Origin: Agromyces sp.
GTDB lineage: Bacteria > Actinomycetota > Actinomycetes > Actinomycetales > Microbacteriaceae
NCBI GenBank assembly: GCA_031178045.1
Contig: JAPSJT010000006.1
Span: 1 to 38,071, forward strand
Direction of reading: 5' to 3'
Length of the DNA: 38,071 nt
The notes beneath the pieces are model-generated. The model was not told the DNA's origin. It searched no databases and was given only the letters and a program-made list of their open reading frames with translations. This document shows, in pieces, positions 8,123 to 15,254 of the stretch. The translations under genes were made by a program, and so were the position numbers. Position 1 is the stretch's first letter; each line of letters opens with the position of its first letter.

Positions 8123-8858
8123 CGGTCTCCTTCGAGGTCAGGGGGTGGGTCTCGTAGCGGCGCAGGCGTCCGCACATGCCGAATGCCGGCGCCGGGAGCG
8201 TGGTCGCGACCCGTCCGGTGGCGAGCCCGGGGTCGCGCCCGGCCTCGAGGGCATCGAGGCGGTCGCCCGTCTCGCCCGCCGTCGCGAGAGCGCCGGCACG
8301 CCAGCGCTCGCGCCACTCGGGGACTCTCGGCGCGACGAGGGCGCGGGCCCGCTCGTGCAGCCGGGCGAGCTGCCGCCGGTCGACGGCGCCGTCGGGATCG
8401 AAGAGCGCGAGGAACCCCTCGACCGCGAGGTCGCGCCGGGCGTGTGCGGCGGCAAGCCGCTCGCGATCGGGACGATCGGCACCGGGCAGCGTCGCCGCGG
8501 CGCGATAGCGGGCGGCGTCGGCGAGCACGTCGTCGGGGAAGGTCATGACCGCGTCGCCCGCCTCGGGCAGGCCCGCGTTCTGCATGATGACGCGCACCGC
8601 GAGTCCGCCCTCGTTGACGACGCGGTGGATGACGCCCGGGTCGAACCAGACGAGGGCGCCGGCCTCGAGCGGATGCTCCGCGAAGCCCGAGCCGTCGACC
8701 GTCTGCAGGCGTCCGCGTCCGGCGATGACGAGGTAGGCCTCGGCCGAGACGGTGTGCAGATGCGGCGTGCCGCCGGCCAGTCCGTCGGGCGCGACGCCCT
8801 CGTAGACGTCGAGCTCGCTCACCGACGTGGCACCGGGGAACACCGGCGCGCCGCTCAT
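8115..8858 (-). CDS. cupin-domain protein with helical C-terminal extension
   Basis: A 247-residue protein. Residues 20-95 form one cupin barrel: the metal motif is seen as HLH (33-35) with Glu40 and His78 (GVIHRV), so a bound divalent metal is likely. The remaining 150 residues are helical and Arg/Ala-rich (about 105-200) with no domain I recognise. Cupins of this type are often sugar isomerases/epimerases or small-molecule sensors; the reaction is not known. Its ATG overlaps the DUF6807 stop as ATGA and its stop lies within the Gfo/Idh start, so the three are tightly coupled. Confidence 0.85.
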   Translation of the reverse strand: MSGAPVFPGATSVSELDVYEGVAPDGLAGGTPHLHTVSAEAYLVIAGRGRLQTVDGSGFAEHPLEAGALVWFDPGVIHRVVNEGGLAVRVIMQNAGLPEAGDAVMTFPDDVLADAARYRAAATLPGADRPDRERLAAAHARRDLAVEGFLALFDPDGAVDRRQLARLHERARALVAPRVPEWRERWRAGALATAGETGDRLDALEAGRDPGLATGRVATTLPAPAFGMCGRLRRYETHPLTSKETDA

Positions 8859-9838
8859 GACGCACCCAGCAGGTCGCGCAGCACGCCCGACCCGGCCTCG
8901 GCGAGCCGGGCGGCGCGCTCGGGATCGCTGCTGCCGTCGGCGATGACGACGCCGTAGCGCAGCGTCATGGTCGCGCCCGGCTCGACCGCATGCTCCTCGC
9001 TGAAGAACGGCGCGGGGCAGAGGCACGCGAACTGCTCGGTGCGGGCGAACCACTGGGGCGGGTGCTGCAGGTTGCCCGGATCGTCGATCATGACGACGGT
9101 CGACGCACCGCCCGTGCCGTCGTGCCGGCCGCTGAAGCCCATCCACGGCGCCCGGGTGCCGCGCAGCTCCTCGCCGCCGACGACGCCGGGAGCGAGCAGG
9201 TCGCCGCCCGTGAACGAGCGCGGCCCGCGCCAGAAGAGGCCGCCGTAGCCGGCGTTCTCTCGCCCGCGCGTCGTCGGCGAGCCGATCGGAATGGTGCGAT
9301 CGGTGCGATTCGTCATGCGGGTCTCGAACCCGAGCAGCCACGCGTCGTCGTCGATGACGGATGCCGCGAGCGTGCGCCGCTCGTCGAAGATCGTCTCGCC
9401 CCCCTCGGTGCGCCATTCGAGGCGCTCGACGACGCGGGCCTCGCCGGCCGCGGCATCCGTCGTCGTGGCCCCGCTCGCCTCGGCCGCGCTCGCCTCGGCC
9501 GCGCTCGCCTCGGCCGCGCTCGCCTCGAAGGCGAGGTGGCGCTGCTCGCCGTTGTTCGGCAGCTGCACGTAGCCCTCGCCGCGCACGAAGGTCGGACCGC
9601 CCCAGAAGTTCTCGTCGCCCACGACGGGCAGCGACCAGGTGATGCCCTTGTGCCAGACGTGGTCGTGGGGGCGGAAGAGCGAGACGACCTCGCCGGCGAG
9701 CGTGCGGATCGGGCTGAAGTAGGGGCGCGGCGATTCGAGCCGTACGTCGGTCGGGCGGTGCACGTACTCGGCGAGCACTGCCCCGTCCGCGCGCACGATC
9801 AGCCGGTCGGCCTGCTCCTCGATGCGGAGGTCGGTCAT
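8855..9838 (-). CDS. DUF6807 (PmoA-like) protein
   Basis: A 327-residue protein of the family annotated as 'PmoA family' or DUF6807. Seen: RPYFSPIRTLAGEVVSLFRP and the signature DHVWHKGITW (59-68), then WGGPTFV and a late GYGGLFWRGPR. It is not a methane mono-oxygenase subunit: it has no membrane segments, and the name comes from a gene-neighbourhood label. The fold is probably a beta-sandwich related to sugar-mutarotase/lyase domains. Residues about 105-122 are a low-complexity insert made of repeated EASAA, encoded by a 15-bp tandem repeat. GAGGAG lies 5 nt before the ATG. It is the first gene of the four-gene operon behind its own promoter and operator. Confidence 0.85.
   Translation of the reverse strand: MTDLRIEEQADRLIVRADGAVLAEYVHRPTDVRLESPRPYFSPIRTLAGEVVSLFRPHDHVWHKGITWSLPVVGDENFWGGPTFVRGEGYVQLPNNGEQRHLAFEASAAEASAAEASAAEASGATTTDAAAGEARVVERLEWRTEGGETIFDERRTLAASVIDDDAWLLGFETRMTNRTDRTIPIGSPTTRGRENAGYGGLFWRGPRSFTGGDLLAPGVVGGEELRGTRAPWMGFSGRHDGTGGASTVVMIDDPGNLQHPPQWFARTEQFACLCPAPFFSEEHAVEPGATMTLRYGVVIADGSSDPERAARLAEAGSGVLRDLLGAS
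9473..9527. repeat. 15-bp tandem repeat inside the DUF6807 gene
   Basis: Three exact copies of GCTCGCCTCGGCCGC (9473-9517) plus 10 bp of a fourth. It encodes EASAA repeats in the protein, probably a surface loop whose length can vary by slippage without a frameshift. Confidence 0.9.
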
Positions 9839-9895
9839 CGGGCTCCTCGGAATCGTCGTCGATCAACGGATGGCGCAGCGCTGGCGCAGGGCGAC

Positions 9896-9911
9896 GGGAA
9901 AGCGCTATCCC
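9896..9911. promoter_or_regulatory. LacI-family operator of the DUF6807 operon
   Basis: GGGAAAGCGCTATCCC, 57 bp upstream of the DUF6807 start codon and 5 bp downstream of the putative minus-strand -10. It matches the other sites except for one A/T change in the right arm. Confidence 0.75.
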
Positions 9912-9916
9912 AGCCC

Positions 9917-9922
9917 ACAGTA
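9917..9922 (-). promoter_or_regulatory. -10 box of the DUF6807-cupin-Gfo/Idh-GH43 operon
   Basis: TACTGT on the minus strand, followed within 5 bp by the operator, as at the other promoters of the island. No good -35 is visible; that region lies in the last codons of the M24 gene. Confidence 0.45.
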
Positions 9923-9924
9923 CC

Positions 9925-11091
9925 TCATCGTCCGAGCTCGAGTTCGGCCGGGCGCTCGAGGGCGCCGACCCGACTCGTCGGCCAGCGCGGGTCGGTCGTG
10001 AGCACCTCGATGCCCTCGGCATCGACGAGCACGGTGTCCTCGACCTTCGCGCCGGGCGCGCTGGGGTTCCAGGCGAACGCGTGCGAGGTCTGCACGACAT
10101 CGGCAGCGCCGGGCACGGCGCGGGGGTCGCGCCCCGCGTAGCCCGCCGCACCGCCCTGGTGGTGCCGGCGCCACTCCTCGGCACCGAACCCGCTGCGGCC
10201 GTACGCCGCGGTGCCCGCGGCGAACACGTCGCCGAGCGTCGCGCCCGGGCGCGTGGCGCCCAGGAAGGCGGACTCGACGTCGAGGATGCGCCGCGCGGCA
10301 TCCGCTTCGGCAGGGTCGGCCGCGCCGAACCGCACCCAGCGCGTCGCGTTCGCGATGAGACCGTGCCGCCGGCCGCAGACCACGAGCATCGCGCGATCGC
10401 CGAGGGAACCGGCGGTCGGGAGCGGGTGCCGGTGCCGGTGCCGACTCCGTCCGGCGACGAGGGTGACGAGGGGATCGATGCCGCGCGCCACGAGTTCGTG
10501 CGCGAGCCTCGCCGCCACGAGGCGCTCGGTGTCGTACGGGCTCACGGCGGATGCGGCATCCGTCAGCACCTCGGCGACGTCGCGGCAGAGCCGGCGGTAT
10601 CGGGCGAGCTCGGCGGGCAGGAGGCTCGCGCGCGCGGCGCGCAACTCGGCGGCGAGCGCCTCCTCTTCGATGTCGGCGATTCCGGCCGGCGCGAGCGGCT
10701 CGTGCCACGGGACGCGGTCGACCGCGAGCGCCTCGAGAGCGCCGAGCTCCTCGTCGAGCATGCGGTCGGCCTCGTTGTCGAAGACCCGCAGCCGGTCGCC
10801 GCCCGGCGTCACGACCACCGCGACGACCGGATCGCCCGCGAGCGACACGTGGGTTCGCGCGCCGTCGAGGTACCAGGCGAGCGCCGTGTGCGAGCGCAGC
10901 ACCAGCGACCGGGCATCGCGGCGCTCGAGCACCTCGAGCAGTCGTGCGCGCTTCACGGCGCGGTCGGCGACCGAGGGCGGGAGGGCGCGTTCGCCGGTCG
11001 CCGCGGGCGCGCTCGTCGCGGGCGCGCTCGTCGCAGACGCGCTCGTCGCAGACGCGCTCGTCGCAGACGTGCTCGTCGCAGACGCGCTCAT
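9925..11091 (-). CDS. M24 (creatinase/aminopeptidase-fold) protein lacking most metal ligands
   Basis: A 388-residue 'pita-bread' protein: an N-terminal creatinase-like domain (about 45-150) and a C-terminal M24 domain (about 155-370). The order of M24 motifs is recognisable, but the ligands are changed. LVVCGRRHGLIANATRWVRF replaces the usual D-x-G...SDITRT, giving no first Asp and Asn248 for the second. HHQGG (310-314) keeps a His. NPSAP replaces the first Glu motif, while KVEDTVLV retains Glu351. A metallopeptidase is therefore unlikely; a creatinase-like metal-free hydrolase or binding protein fits better. Residues 1-30 are a Ser/Ala/Thr repeat. The ATG overlaps the LacI stop (ATGA), so regulator and M24 gene are co-transcribed. 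Confidence 0.85.
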   Translation of the reverse strand: MSASATSTSATSASATSASATSAPATSAPAATGERALPPSVADRAVKRARLLEVLERRDARSLVLRSHTALAWYLDGARTHVSLAGDPVVAVVVTPGGDRLRVFDNEADRMLDEELGALEALAVDRVPWHEPLAPAGIADIEEEALAAELRAARASLLPAELARYRRLCRDVAEVLTDAASAVSPYDTERLVAARLAHELVARGIDPLVTLVAGRSRHRHRHPLPTAGSLGDRAMLVVCGRRHGLIANATRWVRFGAADPAEADAARRILDVESAFLGATRPGATLGDVFAAGTAAYGRSGFGAEEWRRHHQGGAAGYAGRDPRAVPGAADVVQTSHAFAWNPSAPGAKVEDTVLVDAEGIEVLTTDPRWPTSRVGALERPAELELGR

Positions 11092-11098
11092 CGCACCG
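11009..11098. repeat. 15-bp tandem repeat at the 5' end of the M24 gene
   Basis: About six copies of GCGCTCGTCGCAGAC; the copies at 11024, 11039 and 11054 are exact and the flanking ones have few changes. It encodes the Ser/Ala/Thr-rich N-terminus. The M24 start codon and the LacI stop codon lie in the last copy, where one base change (CGTC to CATC on the plus strand) creates the ATG. Confidence 0.88.
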
Positions 11099-12098
11099 GC
11101 CCCGTGCTGCCGCGAGCCTCGAGCCTCGGCCGGTAGAGCACCGAGTGCTCGATCGGGCCGCCCGCGATGAGCGTGCGCAACCGCGCCCACACCTGTGCGC
11201 CGATCTCGGTGCGCGGCACCGACATGCTCGTGAGCGGCGGTGTCGCGAAGCTCGCCATCGGCACGTCGTCGAAGCCCGCGAGCGAGAGCTCGCCCGGCAC
11301 GTCGATGCCGAGCTCGCCGAGTCGTTGCAGCAGTCCGAGCGCGACGAGGTCGTTGAAGGCGATGACCGCCGTGGCTCCGCCGACGTGGGCAGCGACCACG
11401 GACTCGGCGGCCGCATAGCCGTCGTCGAGGCGCGAGCCGCCGGGCACGACGTCGATGCGCACATCGGGGTGGGCGGCGATCGCCTCGTCGACTCCCCGCA
11501 GTCGCTCGGCGTTCGAGGCGCTCGTCGCCGGCCCGCTGACATACGCGATGCGCCGGTGCCCGAGCTCGCGCAGGTGGTCGACGAGGTCGCGGATGCCGCG
11601 CACGTAATCGACGCCGACGATCGGCACGGCGGCATCGGGCAGCGGCCGGTTCACCACGACGACGGGTGACACGCGCCCGACGAGGCGGCGGAGTTGCGAC
11701 TCCGGCATACGCGGCGCGCACAGCACGAGCGCGTCGCATCGCTGGCGCGCCTCGAGCGCCGTCGCCTCCTCGTCGTCGACGCGCTCGGCCGTGTCGGCGA
11801 CGAGCACGCGATACCCGTCGGATGCCGCCGCTCGGCTCAGCCCCTTCAAGATGCCCTGGAAGAGCGGGTTCTCGAGGTCGGGCACGACCATCGCGATCGT
11901 GTCGTTGCGCCCGTGCACGAGGCTGCGCGCCGCGACGCTCGGTGAATAGCCGAGCGCGGCGATCGCGCTCTGCACGCTTCGCACGATGCCGGGATCGACC
12001 GATTGCTTGCCGTTGAGCACTCGAGAGACCGACGCCTGCGAGACACCGGCCTTCGCCGCGACGTCGGCGATCGTGATCGCACGAGTGCGTTCGGACAT
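11088..12098 (-). CDS. LacI-family transcriptional regulator (divergent from the uronate operon)
   Basis: A 336-residue LacI/GalR regulator. The N-terminal helix-turn-helix reads TIADVAAKAGVSQASVSRVL, followed by the hinge SPSVAARSL that inserts into the central CG of the operator. The rest is a periplasmic-binding-protein-like sensor domain (NDTIAMVVPDLENPLFQGI; late motif GFDDVPMASFATPPLTSM). AGGAGG before the second in-frame Met (12098) decides the start; the longer frame to 12200 has no leader support. It faces the dehydrogenase-kdgD-dehydratase-aldehyde dehydrogenase operon across 116 bp with two operators, so it most likely represses both. The effector is probably a uronate/aldarate or its parent sugar. 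Confidence 0.93.
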   Translation of the reverse strand: MSERTRAITIADVAAKAGVSQASVSRVLNGKQSVDPGIVRSVQSAIAALGYSPSVAARSLVHGRNDTIAMVVPDLENPLFQGILKGLSRAAASDGYRVLVADTAERVDDEEATALEARQRCDALVLCAPRMPESQLRRLVGRVSPVVVVNRPLPDAAVPIVGVDYVRGIRDLVDHLRELGHRRIAYVSGPATSASNAERLRGVDEAIAAHPDVRIDVVPGGSRLDDGYAAAESVVAAHVGGATAVIAFNDLVALGLLQRLGELGIDVPGELSLAGFDDVPMASFATPPLTSMSVPRTEIGAQVWARLRTLIAGGPIEHSVLYRPRLEARGSTGPVR

Positions 12099-12115
12099 GC
12101 GGCGGCCTCCTGCCT

Positions 12116-12131
12116 GGGAAATCGGTTCCTC
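12116..12131. promoter_or_regulatory. LacI-family operator over the LacI promoter
   Basis: GGGAAATCGGTTCCTC, a weaker match than the other sites, placed immediately downstream of the minus-strand -10 TACACT (12132-12137) of the regulator gene. The position suggests autorepression. Confidence 0.62.
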
Positions 12132-12137
12132 AGTGTA
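12132..12137 (-). promoter_or_regulatory. -10 box of the LacI gene
   Basis: TACACT on the minus strand, abutting the operator. The same hexamer serves the 21-kb operon and the 28-kb leaderless gene. No convincing -35 at 16-18 bp. Confidence 0.5.
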
Positions 12138-12146
12138 CCGATCAAG

Positions 12147-12176
12147 TTGCCGCTCACCCCAGCAATCGCCTAGGCT
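12147..12176 (+). promoter_or_regulatory. promoter of the uronate/aldarate operon
   Basis: TTGCCG (12147-12152), 18-bp spacer, TAGGCT (12171-12176). An operator begins 7 bp downstream, at the expected transcription start. Confidence 0.62.
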
Positions 12177-12182
12177 CTCGCC

Positions 12183-12198
12183 GAGAAAGCGGTTTCTC
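12183..12198. promoter_or_regulatory. LacI-family operator of the uronate/aldarate operon
   Basis: GAGAAAGCGGTTTCTC has perfect six-base arms (GAGAAA/TTTCTC). It covers the start of transcription and ends 16 bp before the GTG of the first gene. Confidence 0.75.
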
Positions 12199-12214
12199 AT
12201 TCCAAGGAGGTCAC

Positions 12215-13138
12215 GTGCGCGTCGTCGTCACCGGGTCGTCCGGCCGGCTCGGCCGGAGCGTCTGCGCGGGCCTCGCGGCATCCGGTCATGAGGTCGTCGG
12301 CATCGATCTCGCCCCGGCTGGGCTCGAGGGTGTCGACGAGCGAGGCGCCGACCTCGCCGACGCCCGCGGAACCGAGCGGATGCTCGCCGGGCTCCGGCCC
12401 GAGGCGGTCGTGCACCTCGCCGGCATCGCCGTCCCGTTCAGCGCGCCCGAGCGCGACATCCTGCTCACGAACACCGCCCTCGCGCACACGGTGCTCGCCG
12501 CGTCCGCCGCCGCCGGCGTGACGCGAGTGCTCGCGGCCTCGAGCCCCACGGTCGTCGGATACAGCTCGCCGGCATGGCGTGCCGCCTCGGTGCCGATCGA
12601 CGAGCGGCATCCGCTCGAACCGGCGCACGCGTACGCCCTCTCGAAGCTCGTGATCGAGGAGACGGTGCGCATGTTCTCGCGCACGACGGCCGGCGCGTTC
12701 GGGTTCTTCCGCCCGTGCTACGTCGTCTCGCCCGAGGAGTGGGCGGGCGCGCCGACGCAACAGGGCCACACGATGGCCGAACGCCTCGCCGACCCGGCAC
12801 TCGCCGCGGTGAGCCTCTTCAACTACGTCGACGCGCGCGACGCGGCGGGATTCGTCGACGCCTGGCTCGCGGCGCCCGGCGAGCTCGTCGACGGCGAAGG
12901 CTTCTTCGTCGGCGCGGCCGACGCGCTCGCCACCCGCCCGGTCGCCGAGCTCTGGCGCGAGTTCGCACCCGGTCTCGGCGAGTCCGCCGACCGGCTCACC
13001 GGTCGCGAGCCCGTGTTCGCGATCCGCAAGGCCGCCCATCGACTCGGCTGGACGCCCCGGCACGACTGGCGCACCGAGCTCGCCGCGGCCGTATCCCCCA
13101 CCACCCGAGGCACCACCGCCGAGACGAGGACCGCATGA
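12215..13138 (+). CDS. NAD-dependent epimerase/dehydratase-family sugar dehydrogenase (probable uronate dehydrogenase role)
   Basis: A 307-residue extended SDR protein. It has the nucleotide-binding GSSGRLG (7-13), the strand VVHLAG (65-70) and the catalytic YALSK (Tyr140, Lys144). The family includes epimerases, dehydratases and uronate dehydrogenases. Since the next three genes take an aldarate to 2-oxoglutarate, the missing first step is oxidation of a uronate or aldose, and this is the only dehydrogenase placed to do it. That assignment rests on context: it is about 40 residues longer than characterised bacterial uronate dehydrogenases. The start is GTG, with AAGGAGG 4 nt upstream. Its stop overlaps kdgD as ATGA. 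Confidence 0.86.
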   Translation: MRVVVTGSSGRLGRSVCAGLAASGHEVVGIDLAPAGLEGVDERGADLADARGTERMLAGLRPEAVVHLAGIAVPFSAPERDILLTNTALAHTVLAASAAAGVTRVLAASSPTVVGYSSPAWRAASVPIDERHPLEPAHAYALSKLVIEETVRMFSRTTAGAFGFFRPCYVVSPEEWAGAPTQQGHTMAERLADPALAAVSLFNYVDARDAAGFVDAWLAAPGELVDGEGFFVGAADALATRPVAELWREFAPGLGESADRLTGREPVFAIRKAAHRLGWTPRHDWRTELAAAVSPTTRGTTAETRTA

Positions 13139-14082
13139 CCACACCCGCTCCCGCGCTGAACTTCGACGGCGTGCTGTTCTTCCCGGTCACCCCGTTCGAC
13201 CGCGCCGGCCGCGTCGACCTCGACGTGCTCGCCGAGCACGTCGAGTCCCGCCTGCCGTTCGCGCCCGGCGCCGTGTTCCCGGCGTGCGGTACCGGCGAGT
13301 TCCACGCGCTCTCCGCTGCCGAGGTCGTCGACGTCGTGCGCCGGAGCGTCGAGGTCGTCTCGGGGCGAGTGCCCGTCATCGCCGGCGCAGGCGGACCGCT
13401 CGGACACGCCATCGAGCTCGCGCGAGGGGCAGCGTCGGCCGGTGCCGACGGACTGCTCCTCCTGCCGCCCTACCTCGTCTCGGGCACGACGGCCGGGCTC
13501 GTCGCCTGGGTCGAGGCGGTCGCCGCGGCATCCGAGCTGCCCGTCGTGGTCTACCACCGCGGCACCGCCCGCTACACGGCCGACGCGATCACACGGCTCG
13601 CGGCGAACCCGAAGGTCGCGGGCTTCAAGGACGGCACGGGCGACATCGGCCTCGCCCAGGAGATCGTGCTCGCCGCCGACGCCGCCGGTCGCGACGATTG
13701 GGCGTTCTTCAACGGCCTGCTCACCGCCGAGCTCAGCCAGGGCGCCTACCGCGGCATCGGAATCCCGCTGTATTCCTCGGCGGCGTTCGCGATGATCCCC
13801 GAACTCGCCGCGCTGCACTACGGCGCGTACGTCGGCGGTGACGAGGCGACCCGGATGACGCTGCTGCGGGAGTTCTACGCGCCGCTCGTGCGGCTGCGCG
13901 ACGAGACCCCGGGGTTCGGCGTCTCGCTCATCAAGGCGGGCCTGCGCCTGCGCGGCCTCGAGGTGGGATCGGTGCGACCGCCACTCGTCGATCCCACGCC
14001 CGAGCAGGAGGCGCGGCTCTCCGCCCTCCTCGACTCGGGGCTCGCCCTCGCCGAACGGCTCTCGCCGGTGCCGGTGCCATGA
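13135..14082 (+). CDS. kdgD: 5-dehydro-4-deoxyglucarate dehydratase (KdgD)
   Basis: A 315-residue member of the dihydrodipicolinate synthase/N-acetylneuraminate lyase family. It converts 5-dehydro-4-deoxy-D-glucarate to 2,5-dioxopentanoate, releasing CO2 and water. KdgD-type features are VFPACGTGEFHALS (47-60), the Tyr of VVVYHRG (Tyr140), the Schiff-base Lys165 in GFKDGTGDI, and NGLLTAELSQGAYRGIG with the following YSSAAF. The length is normal. The start and stop each overlap a neighbour as ATGA. The product is the substrate of the aldehyde dehydrogenase two genes downstream, which supports the call over a plain DapA-like lyase. 2-keto-3-deoxy-arabonate dehydratase is a close alternative giving the same product. 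Confidence 0.9.
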   Translation: MTTPAPALNFDGVLFFPVTPFDRAGRVDLDVLAEHVESRLPFAPGAVFPACGTGEFHALSAAEVVDVVRRSVEVVSGRVPVIAGAGGPLGHAIELARGAASAGADGLLLLPPYLVSGTTAGLVAWVEAVAAASELPVVVYHRGTARYTADAITRLAANPKVAGFKDGTGDIGLAQEIVLAADAAGRDDWAFFNGLLTAELSQGAYRGIGIPLYSSAAFAMIPELAALHYGAYVGGDEATRMTLLREFYAPLVRLRDETPGFGVSLIKAGLRLRGLEVGSVRPPLVDPTPEQEARLSALLDSGLALAERLSPVPVP

Positions 14083-15254
14083 CGACGGCCGCGGGCCCGA
14101 ACTCGAGCGCGAGAGCGGGCGCCGGCGTGGGCGGCGGGGGCGGCGATGCCACCATCCGCCGGGTGGCGACCCGCGGCATGCGCGTGCCGCTGCTGCGCCC
14201 GTGGGGCACCGACGTGCGCGAGCTCTCGCTCGTCGAGGTGGTCGTCGAGGACTCCGACGGCGCCACCGGATACGGCTTCTCGTGGACGCCGACGATCGGC
14301 GCGGCCGCCGTGCAGGCGCACCTCGACCATGACATCGCGGCGTTCGCCATCGGGCGAGAGGCGGACGCGACGACGCTCTGGGCGCCGCTCTGGCGGCATC
14401 TGCACGAGGGCGGCGGCGGCGGGATCACGACGATCGCGATGGCGGGGCTCGACCTCGCGCTCTGGGATCTCGCGGCCCGGCGCGCGGGCGTCTGCATCAC
14501 GGATCACCTCGGCCGTCGGCACGACTCGGCCACGGTCTACGGCAGCGGGGTGAACCTGCACTACCCGATCGACGAGCTCGTCGCCCAGGCCGCGCGCTGG
14601 GTCGACGCCGGGTTCGACGCCGTGAAGGTGAAGGTCGGCAGCCCCGACCTCGCCGACGACAAGCGACGCATCTCGGCCGTGCGCGACGTGATCGGACCGG
14701 ATCGCCGCCTCATGATCGACGCCAACCAGCGGTGGACCCTCGAACAGGCCGAGCGCGCGATCGGCGAGCTCGCCGCGTTCGACCTCGCCTGGATCGAGGA
14801 ACCGCTGCGGGCCGACGACCTGGCAGCGCACGTCGCGCTTCGCGGGCGCATCGACGTGCCGATCGCGCTCGGCGAGAACCTCTACACGCGCTATCGTTTC
14901 GCCGAGTTCATCGAGGCGGGCGCCGTCGACCTCGTGCAGCCGAACATCGTGCGCGTCGGCGGCATCACGCCGTTCCTCGAGATCGCGCAGCTCGCAAGCC
15001 GACGCGGCGTCGACCTCGCGCCGCACCTGCTGCTCGAGCTCTCGGCCCAGCTCGCGCTCGCACTGCCGGGCGAGCACCTCGTCGAGTCGGTCGAGGATGC
15101 CTCGTTCGAGGCGCTCGGGGCACTGGCCGCGCCGTCGCCCGTGCAGGTCGCGGGCGCCACGGTGTACACCACCGGACAACCCGGACTCGGCTTAAGATTC
15201 ACGGACGACCGAACGGATGCCGCGGCATCCGCTCACCGCACGGAGGAAGCATGA
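14079..15254 (+). CDS. enolase-superfamily aldarate dehydratase (galactarate/talarate dehydratase-like)
   Basis: A 391-residue mandelate-racemase-type protein. Residues 1-24 are a Gly/Ala-rich extension. Catalytic elements seen: KVK (183-185), metal ligands Asp214 (IDANQRW), Glu240 (WIEEPL) and Glu266 (LGENLYT), and His316 in LAPHLLLE. The stretch VRVGGITPFLEIAQLA resembles L-talarate/galactarate dehydratase. That enzyme makes 5-keto-4-deoxyglucarate, the KdgD substrate. The Asp that usually pairs with the catalytic His is Asn289 here (VQPNIV), so chemistry or stereospecificity may differ. Near the end it uses TTA-AGA codons (15192-15197), very rare in this DNA. ATGA overlaps join it to both neighbours. 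Confidence 0.88.
   Translation: MTTAAGPNSSARAGAGVGGGGGDATIRRVATRGMRVPLLRPWGTDVRELSLVEVVVEDSDGATGYGFSWTPTIGAAAVQAHLDHDIAAFAIGREADATTLWAPLWRHLHEGGGGGITTIAMAGLDLALWDLAARRAGVCITDHLGRRHDSATVYGSGVNLHYPIDELVAQAARWVDAGFDAVKVKVGSPDLADDKRRISAVRDVIGPDRRLMIDANQRWTLEQAERAIGELAAFDLAWIEEPLRADDLAAHVALRGRIDVPIALGENLYTRYRFAEFIEAGAVDLVQPNIVRVGGITPFLEIAQLASRRGVDLAPHLLLELSAQLALALPGEHLVESVEDASFEALGALAAPSPVQVAGATVYTTGQPGLGLRFTDDRTDAAASAHRTEEA

Noticed and set aside
8855-9838. Calling the DUF6807 gene a methane/ammonia mono-oxygenase subunit because of the 'PmoA' label
   Set aside because: The protein is soluble, lacks the membrane helices and copper ligands of PmoA, and lies in a sugar operon.
9925-11091. Calling the M24 gene an active Xaa-Pro aminopeptidase
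   Set aside because: Most of the metal ligands are replaced, so the peptidase name would be misleading.
11009-11098. CRISPR-like array
   Set aside because: The 15-bp units are directly adjacent with no spacers and are in frame with a protein; no cas gene is near.
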